In this document: positions 1 through 4,191 of the stretch, in pieces
How positions within the stretch are numbered: the first letter of the stretch is position 1
How the letters are laid out: every line of letters begins with the position of its first letter
Assembly (NCBI GenBank): GCA_945875935.1
Contig: CAMCNE010000105.1
Span: 1 to 7,678, forward strand
DNA from: Bordetella parapertussis
GTDB lineage: Bacteria; Pseudomonadota; Gammaproteobacteria; Burkholderiales; Burkholderiaceae_C
Direction: 5' to 3'
Length of the DNA stretch: 7,678 bases
The notes under the pieces: generated by a model
Databases searched by the model: none
What the model was told of the DNA's origin: nothing
Seen by the model: only the letters and a program-made list of their open reading frames with translations
Made by a program: the position numbers and the translations under genes

Positions 1-15
1 GCGGCGGCTTTGCTC

Positions 16-102
16 TCAGAGCCAGACCCACAGGCGACGCATCCATGAGGGCAAGCGAAGCGATGGCTGGGGCTGGTAGCACTGGCGGTACTCGAAGTTC
101 AT
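16..102 (-). CDS. SOS-controlled small ORF, 28 residues
   Basis: I do not recognise a family. The reading frame starts MNFEYRQCYQ and ends WMRRLWVWL before a TGA stop. It has about four Arg in the C-terminal half, three Trp in the last nine residues, one Cys, and no obvious signal peptide. Three things argue that it is translated. AGGAG lies 5 nt upstream of the ATG. The start falls about 22 nt downstream of the predicted transcription start of a near-consensus promoter. By my count 24 of 28 codons end in G or C, matching the coding bias of the neighbouring genes. The overlapping LexA box implies induction by DNA damage. It could be a small effector peptide, perhaps acting at the membrane given the basic, Trp-rich tail, or a leader ORF ahead of a larger SOS operon (for example imuA-imuB-dnaE2) beyond the left edge. 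Only 15 nt remain after the stop, so this cannot be decided here. Confidence 0.6.
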   Translation of the reverse strand: MNFEYRQCYQPQPSLRLPSWMRRLWVWL

Positions 103-107
103 GTTGG

Positions 108-112
108 CTCCT
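108..112 (-). promoter_or_regulatory. Shine-Dalgarno of the 28-residue ORF
   Basis: AGGAG on the minus strand with 5 nt before the ATG at 102. It fixes this ATG as the start over the further-upstream in-frame ATG at 213, which would place the start upstream of the promoter and LexA box. Confidence 0.65.
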
Positions 113-114
113 GA

Positions 115-134
115 TACTGTGTATTTGTACAGTA
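115..134. promoter_or_regulatory. LexA-binding SOS box
   Basis: The 20-mer TACTGTGTATTTGTACAGTA has the form taCTGT-N8-ACAGta, with the six outer bases on each side perfectly complementary. This is the LexA operator pattern established for E. coli and also seen in beta- and gammaproteobacteria. It overlaps the -10 element of the leftward promoter by four bases and covers the expected transcription start, the usual position for LexA to block RNA polymerase. The site itself is seen directly. Binding by LexA is inferred from the match. Confidence 0.9.
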
Positions 135-158
135 TAGGCGGCGAGCGTCGAATGTCAA
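131..158 (-). promoter_or_regulatory. sigma70-type SOS promoter, leftward
   Basis: On the minus strand TTGACA (158-153, a perfect -35) is followed after 16 nt by TATACT (136-131, one mismatch to TATAAT). The predicted transcription start is near 124, giving a short untranslated leader of about 22 nt. The -10 element runs into the LexA box, so the promoter should be strong but tightly repressed in undamaged cells. No comparably good promoter points rightward toward the gene at 335. Confidence 0.82.
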
Positions 159-282
159 AGGCCCTTTGCCCGAGCGGCCCATCAGAAAAACCGCGTCCGC
201 CCAAGGGGAACACCGTAAGTGATGATCCTCTGGCGGGCCGCAGTACCTCCCCGCATCCTCATCTCCAAACAGCGATTGACGC

Positions 283-314
283 GGCCGCCATCTGGGCGGC
301 CTGCGGGCAACCGC
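283..314 (+). repeat. two adjacent GC-rich hairpins in the gap before 335
   Basis: GGCCGCC (283-289) and GGCGGCC (295-301) form a perfect 7-bp stem with a 5-nt loop. Two bases on, GCGG/CCGC (303-306, 311-314) close a GCAA tetraloop, a GNRA-class loop. They end 7 nt before the probable ribosome-binding site of the next gene, so they would lie in its 5' leader. No U-tract follows on either strand, so a terminator role is unlikely. In GC-rich DNA such stems also arise by chance. Apart from these stems I see no gene in 137-334. Confidence 0.4.
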
Positions 315-334
315 CAATATGGGTGGATGCCGCC

Positions 335-1033
335 ATGAGTGAGATGCCCACGGTCATCGTTGTTGCCTCGGGCGCTGCGGCGGGGTGGGCCGAGCCGTCA
401 TGGGCCTATGTCGCCGAAGCGCCGGGCTCGCTGGGGGCCACCTTGAGCCGGGTGATGAGCGCGGGCTTCCCGCTGGTGGTGGTCACCACCGAGGCTCAGG
501 CGGCCGAAGCCTGCGGCTTGGTGGCCAGCCGCGATGTGTTGGTGGTGGCGACGCCGCAGGTGCGTGTCCCGCCTGACGGCCGCACCGAGCGTCGCGGCAT
601 GCATCAGCTCCAAGGCCTGGCTGCGGCGATTGCCGCGGGCGTCATGGCGCGCCCCAATGCCGCAGGCTGGCTGGTGTTGCCGGTGGAGCGGTCGATGGTG
701 TTGCCATCGACCCTGCTGCGCGTGGCGCGTGCCCTGGTCGAAAGTCCCATCGCCTACGCTCAGCACCGTGGCAGTCAGTGCTGCCCGGTGGGCTTTGGCG
801 TTGACCTCTACTCCGAGCTGATCCGCTTGCGCGGCGATGAAGGTGCCCGCCGTTTGCTGGCGCGTTATCCGTCGTGTGCGGTCGATGTCGACGAGCTGGG
901 CACGCAGCTCAACGCTGCGGGCGCCGACGCCTTGCACGATGCACGCGCCGCCTGGTCCGGTCATGCCGCGCTCAAAGGCCGGCGCAGCACCGACAACCCG
1001 GACATGGCGCAGCGCAATCTGGCGCTCAAGTAG
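335..1033 (+). CDS. MobA/MocA-like nucleotidyltransferase-fold protein with degraded signature motifs
   Basis: 232 residues. The layout follows the MobA-like NTP transferase fold used for molybdenum-cofactor nucleotide transfer (MobA, MocA). An N-terminal strand and loop IVVASGAAAGW (8-18) sits where the family has LAAGxSxRMG. GMHQLQGLAAAIAAG (88-102) matches the 'GLSxSLxAG' region. RGSQCCPVGF (145-154) matches RGHPVxF, and GDEGARRLL (167-175) matches the GDxGAR block. The loop Arg and Lys are missing, and the usual LxGDxP metal/nucleotide motif reads LPVERSMV (115-122), so catalysis is doubtful. I chose the ATG at 335 because GGTGGA lies 7 nt upstream, the family begins just before the first strand, and third-position G/C is about 85% after it but about 62% between 152 and 334. 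The ATGs at 101 and 152 stay open in frame, but 101 lies upstream of the SOS box and 152 falls at the edge of the opposing -35 element. The substrate is unknown. edd follows 60 nt downstream on the same strand. Confidence 0.78.
   Translation: MSEMPTVIVVASGAAAGWAEPSWAYVAEAPGSLGATLSRVMSAGFPLVVVTTEAQAAEACGLVASRDVLVVATPQVRVPPDGRTERRGMHQLQGLAAAIAAGVMARPNAAGWLVLPVERSMVLPSTLLRVARALVESPIAYAQHRGSQCCPVGFGVDLYSELIRLRGDEGARRLLARYPSCAVDVDELGTQLNAAGADALHDARAAWSGHAALKGRRSTDNPDMAQRNLALK
690..712 (+). repeat. perfect 9-bp inverted repeat inside the nucleotidyltransferase-like gene
   Basis: GGTCGATGG (690-698) and CCATCGACC (704-712) are exact reverse complements separated by TGTTG. The hairpin encodes the segment that replaces the family's GDxP motif. 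No U-tract follows, so it does not look like a terminator. Confidence 0.75.
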
Positions 1034-1051
1034 CGCGGCCGGCACGCCGCG
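1034..1051 (+). repeat. hairpin between the nucleotidyltransferase-like gene and edd
   Basis: CGCGGC (1034-1039) and GCCGCG (1046-1051) form a 6-bp stem with a 6-nt loop directly after the TAG stop. The 42 nt from the stem to the edd ATG contain no U-run, so this is at most a pause or processing element. Confidence 0.35.
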
Positions 1052-1093
1052 GCGCAGAATCGACCGCAGTTGCCCCTCTCGCGAAAGTCCTTC

Positions 1094-2932
1094 ATGCCGT
1101 TGAATCCCGTGGTGGCCGAGGTCACGCAGCGCATCCGACAGCGCAGCGCGCCTTTGCGGCTGGCTTATCTGGCGCGCATCACCGAGGCCAGTCAACGCCA
1201 GCGCGGCTCCGATCGCATGGGCTGCGCCAACGTGGCTCACGCCTTTGCCGCGCTGCCATCGAACGACAAGCTGCGCGTGATGGTCGAGCGCGCACCCCAC
1301 ATCGGCGTGGTCACCGCCTACAACGACATGCTGTCGGCGCATCAGCCCTACGAAGCCTTTCCCGCGCTCATCCGCGACGAGGCACGCCGCCTGGGCGCGA
1401 CCGTGCAGGTGGCCGGTGGCGTGCCGGCGATGTGTGATGGCGTCACTCAGGGGCTGCCCGGCATGGAGCTCAGCTTGTTTTCGCGCGACACCATCGCCAT
1501 GGGCACGGCCATCGCGCTCAGCCACGATGTGTTCGATGCCGCCTTGCTGCTCGGCGTGTGCGACAAGATCGTGCCGGGGCTGCTGATCGGTGCGCTGCAT
1601 TTCGGCCACCTGCCATGCGTGTTTGTGCCGGCCGGGCCGATGGGTTCGGGTCTGAGCAACCAGGCCAAGAGCCGGGTTCGCGAGCAGCACGCGCAGGGCC
1701 GGGTCGACCGCGAGGCGCTGCTGCAGGCCGAGTCGGCCGCCTATCACGGGCCGGGCACCTGCACCTTCTACGGCACGGCCAACAGCAACCAGATGCTGCT
1801 CGAGGCGATGGGCCTGCACGTGCCCGGCGCCGCCTTCGTGCATCCGCACACGGGCTTGCGCGAGTCGCTCACCCGCGAGGCGGTGCGCTGCGTACTGGCT
1901 CGGGTGCGCGGCGGCGCATCCGGCTTCCAGCCCATCGGCGAGCTGGTTGACGAGCGGGTGATCGTCAACGCCATGGTGGCGCTGCTGGCCACCGGCGGCT
2001 CCACCAACCACCTGATCCACTGGGTGGCCGTGGCGCGTGCGGCGGGCTTGCTCATCGACTGGAGTGATTTCTCGCAGCTGTCGAACGCCACGCCGCTGCT
2101 GGCGCGCGTGTATCCCAACGGCAGCGCCGATGTGAACCAGTTCCAGGCGGCCGGCGGCCCGGGCCATGTGATGCGCGAGCTGATCGACGCCGGGCTGATG
2201 CACGCCGATGTGGCAACCATGTCGGCGGGTGGCTTGCGCGATCACACCCGCGTGCCGCACGCCGATACCGATGGGCGCCTGAGCTGGCGCGATCTGCCAC
2301 CCGCGAGCCAACTCATCGGCGATGCCGACATCGTGCGGCCTGCGTCGGCACCCTTCAGCACACATGGCGGTCTGGCGCTGCTCACCGGCAACCTGGGCCG
2401 CGCGGTCATCAAGACCTCGGCGGTGCCCGACGACGCTTGGGTGATCGAGGCGCCGGCCATCGTGTTCGAGTCTCAAGAGGCCTTGCTCAATGCCTTTGCA
2501 GCTGGCGAGCTCGAGCGCGACTTTGTGGCGGTGCTGCGTTTTCAGGGCCCGCGTGCCAACGGCATGCCCGAGCTGCACAAGCTGACGCCGCCATTGGCGG
2601 TGCTGCAAGGCCGCGGCTTTCGCATCGCGCTGGTCACCGACGGTCGCATGAGCGGTGCGAGCGGCAAGGTGCCGGCTGCCATCCACCTCAGCCCCGAGGC
2701 GCTGGCCGGCGGACCGCTGGCGCGCGTGCGCTCGGGCGATGTGATCCGTCTGGATGCCGTGGCGGGCCGTCTCGATGCGCTGGTCGATGAGGCCGTCTGG
2801 GCCGCGCGCGAGTGCGCCGAGCTGAGCGACGCCCAGCGCGAGATCAACGGCCACGGCATCGGCCGCGAGCTGTTTGCCGGCTTGCGCCGCAACGTGCTCA
2901 GCGCCGAAGAAGGCGCCATCAGCTGGCTTTGA
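1094..2932 (+). CDS. edd: 6-phosphogluconate dehydratase (Entner-Doudoroff)
   Basis: 612 residues (E. coli Edd has 603). It dehydrates 6-phospho-D-gluconate to 2-keto-3-deoxy-6-phosphogluconate in the cytoplasm and belongs to the IlvD/Edd family of iron-sulfur dehydratases. Recognisable blocks are YNDMLSAHQPYE (76-87), GGVPAMCDGVTQG (108-120), GVCDKIVPG (154-162), PGTCTFYGTAN (220-230), ATGGSTNH (about 299-306), YPNGSADVNQFQAAGG (about 340-355), GNLGRAVIKTSAVP (about 431-445) and TDGRMSGASGKVP (about 515-527). Cys156 and Cys223 match the cluster-binding cysteines of the family, and Cys114 is the third conserved one. I chose the ATG at 1094 because MPLNPVVAEVTQRI aligns with the E. coli N-terminus. 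A TTG at 1070 would add eight residues with no ribosome-binding site. The site at 1094 is itself weak (GAAAG, 6 nt away). eda follows after 29 nt, so the two form an operon. Confidence 0.98.
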   Translation: MPLNPVVAEVTQRIRQRSAPLRLAYLARITEASQRQRGSDRMGCANVAHAFAALPSNDKLRVMVERAPHIGVVTAYNDMLSAHQPYEAFPALIRDEARRLGATVQVAGGVPAMCDGVTQGLPGMELSLFSRDTIAMGTAIALSHDVFDAALLLGVCDKIVPGLLIGALHFGHLPCVFVPAGPMGSGLSNQAKSRVREQHAQGRVDREALLQAESAAYHGPGTCTFYGTANSNQMLLEAMGLHVPGAAFVHPHTGLRESLTREAVRCVLARVRGGASGFQPIGELVDERVIVNAMVALLATGGSTNHLIHWVAVARAAGLLIDWSDFSQLSNATPLLARVYPNGSADVNQFQAAGGPGHVMRELIDAGLMHADVATMSAGGLRDHTRVPHADTDGRLSWRDLPPASQLIGDADIVRPASAPFSTHGGLALLTGNLGRAVIKTSAVPDDAWVIEAPAIVFESQEALLNAFAAGELERDFVAVLRFQGPRANGMPELHKLTPPLAVLQGRGFRIALVTDGRMSGASGKVPAAIHLSPEALAGGPLARVRSGDVIRLDAVAGRLDALVDEAVWAARECAELSDAQREINGHGIGRELFAGLRRNVLSAEEGAISWL

Positions 2933-2947
2933 GCCGCCACCCTACGC

Positions 2948-2953
2948 AAGGAA
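2948..2953 (+). promoter_or_regulatory. Shine-Dalgarno of eda
   Basis: AAGGAA with 8 nt before the ATG at 2962. It supports this start and independent translation initiation within the edd-eda transcript. The same frame is open far upstream into edd, but that extension is an overlapping shadow. Confidence 0.7.
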
Positions 2954-2961
2954 ACCCCTCC

Positions 2962-3588
2962 ATGAACCCGCTTGAACTCGCCGATCACGGCCCCGTCATT
3001 CCGGTGCTGGTGATCCACCGTGTCGAAGATGCCGTGCCGCTGGCGCGTGCGCTGGTCGACGGGGGAGTGCGGGTGCTCGAGGTGACGCTGCGCACGCCGG
3101 CCGCGCTGGCCTGCATGGAAGCCATCGCCCGCGCCGTGCCCGAGGCCATCGTGGGTGCGGGCACGGTGCGCAGCGCGGCTGATGCCCAAGCCGCACACGA
3201 CGCCGGTTGCCGTTTTGCGGTGAGCCCGGGCTATCGCAGCGAGATCGGCCTGGCCTGTCGCGAACTGGGTCTGGCGCTGCTGCCTGGGGTGGCCACGGCC
3301 AGCGAGGTGATGCACGCCCATGCGGACGGCCACGACTTCCTGAAGTTCTTTCCGGCCACGGCGGCCGGCGGTGTGGCCATGCTGCAGGCGTTCGCGGGGC
3401 CGTTTGCGGACATCGTGTTTTGCCCCACCGGCGGCATCACCGCCGAGACCGCGCCGCGCTTTCTGGCGCTGCCCAATGTGCGCGTGTGCGGCGGCTCGTG
3501 GCTCACGCCGGCCGACGCGCTGGCCGCCGGCGACTGGCCGCGCATCACCGCCTTGGCGCGAGAGGCGGCCTTGCTGCACAGCCGTTAG
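2962..3588 (+). CDS. eda: KDPG aldolase (2-keto-3-deoxy-6-phosphogluconate aldolase)
   Basis: 208 residues, close to the E. coli enzyme (213). It is a class I aldolase that splits 2-keto-3-deoxy-6-phosphogluconate into pyruvate and glyceraldehyde-3-phosphate, completing the Entner-Doudoroff route begun by the adjacent edd product. It is a single TIM-barrel protein and works as a trimer in characterised relatives. The family motifs are all present: GGVRVLEVTLRT (34-45) with the catalytic Glu40 and Arg44, EAIVGAGTV (61-69), DFLKFFPA (125-132) with the Schiff-base Lys128, FCPTGGI (153-159) in the phosphate-binding region, and GGSWL near the C-terminus. Nothing essential is missing. The stop lies 7 nt from the stop of the convergent gloA, leaving no room for a conventional terminator between them. 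No regulator gene such as hexR is in view. Confidence 0.98.
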   Translation: MNPLELADHGPVIPVLVIHRVEDAVPLARALVDGGVRVLEVTLRTPAALACMEAIARAVPEAIVGAGTVRSAADAQAAHDAGCRFAVSPGYRSEIGLACRELGLALLPGVATASEVMHAHADGHDFLKFFPATAAGGVAMLQAFAGPFADIVFCPTGGITAETAPRFLALPNVRVCGGSWLTPADALAAGDWPRITALAREAALLHSR

Positions 3589-3595
3589 AGCGCGC

Positions 3596-3985
3596 TCACA
3601 GCGTGCCGCGCTGGATCAGCTCGACCTTGTAGCCGTCGGGGTCGGTGATGAAGGCAATCACGGTGCTGCCGCCAGCCACCGGGCCGGCTTCGCGCGTGAC
3701 CTTGCCGCCATGGGCGCGAATCTGCTCGCAGGCGGCGTAGGCGTCGCTCACTTCGATGGCGATGTGACCGTAGGCCGTGCCCAGGTCGTAGCTGTCGACG
3801 CCGTGGTTGTGGGTGAGCTCGAGCTCGGCGTGCTCAGGGTTGGAGCCGTAGCCGAGAAAGGCCAGCGAGTACTTCTGCTCGGGGCGCTCGGTGGTGCGAA
3901 TCAGGCTCATGCCCATCACGCGGGTGTAGAAATCGATCGAGCGCTGCAGGTTTCCAACGCGCAGCATGACGTGAAGCAGTCTCAT
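3596..3985 (-). CDS. gloA: glyoxalase I (lactoylglutathione lyase)
   Basis: 129 residues (E. coli GloA has 135) and closely similar along its length. It isomerises the hemithioacetal of methylglyoxal and glutathione to S-lactoylglutathione in the cytoplasm, the first step of glutathione-dependent methylglyoxal detoxification. The four metal ligands known from the Ni-dependent bacterial enzyme are all present at the same positions: His5, Glu56, His74 and Glu122. Flanking blocks MLRVGNLQRSIDFY (7-20), LGTAYGHIA (68-76), TREAGPV (97-103) and DPDGYKVELI (115-124) are typical. The chain stops shortly after the last ligand strand, so it lacks the short E. coli tail. The ribosome-binding site is weak (GAGAG, 9 nt upstream). 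It is transcribed toward eda, and both genes concern triose-phosphate metabolism or its toxic by-product, but they are not in one operon. Confidence 0.98.
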   Translation of the reverse strand: MRLLHVMLRVGNLQRSIDFYTRVMGMSLIRTTERPEQKYSLAFLGYGSNPEHAELELTHNHGVDSYDLGTAYGHIAIEVSDAYAACEQIRAHGGKVTREAGPVAGGSTVIAFITDPDGYKVELIQRGTL

Positions 3986-4052
3986 GGCAGGGTTCTCTCG
4001 GGGGTGGGTGAGGGCGTAACTATGAACGCACGGTGCTGTGCGGTGTGATCGG

Positions 4053-4070
4053 CTAGTCCGTACTAGTCCG
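4053..4070. repeat. phased CTAGTCCG repeat, candidate operator
   Basis: CTAGTCCG occurs at 4053-4060 and 4063-4070, a 10-bp period that places both copies on one face of the helix. The same stretch contains an inverted repeat CTAGT-CCGT-ACTAG (4053-4066). It lies in the 206-nt divergent gap between gloA (start 3985) and the secreted-protein pair (start 4192), where a regulator of either side would bind. CTAG is generally rare in proteobacterial DNA, which makes two copies 10 bp apart stand out. I cannot name the regulator. I found no convincing sigma70 or sigma54 promoter in the gap. The best partial match is TTCAAG-N17-AATGTA at 4103-4131. Confidence 0.45.
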
Positions 4071-4191
4071 AACGAGCCGGTTTGGGTGTCCTTGGGGTCA
4101 GGTTCAAGTCACAGTGATTCGGGAGAATGTACAAATCGACAAAAGCCCCGAAATTGATGGGCATCGCGTATTTAACAAGGGTCAGCCTGTC

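Noticed and set aside
101..334. N-terminal extension of the nucleotidyltransferase-like gene from ATG 101 or 152
   Set aside because: It would run through the LexA box and the opposing -35 element, has lower third-position G/C, and lacks a clear ribosome-binding site. It is kept as an alternative only.
398..2854. 818-codon open frame on the minus strand opposite the nucleotidyltransferase-like gene and edd
   Set aside because: Antisense shadow of GC-rich coding sequence. The translation is a low-complexity His/Ala/Arg/Gln/Gly mixture with no family motif, while the plus-strand frame encodes an unmistakable Edd.
3589..3598. GAGCGCGCTC palindrome between eda and gloA as a bidirectional terminator
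   Set aside because: The 10-bp palindrome has no loop and no T-run on either side.
3986..4191. sigma54 (RpoN) promoter upstream of the secreted-protein pair, expected by analogy with some PEP-CTERM genes
   Set aside because: No GG-N10-GC pair with a TGGCAC/TTGC context was found in the gap.
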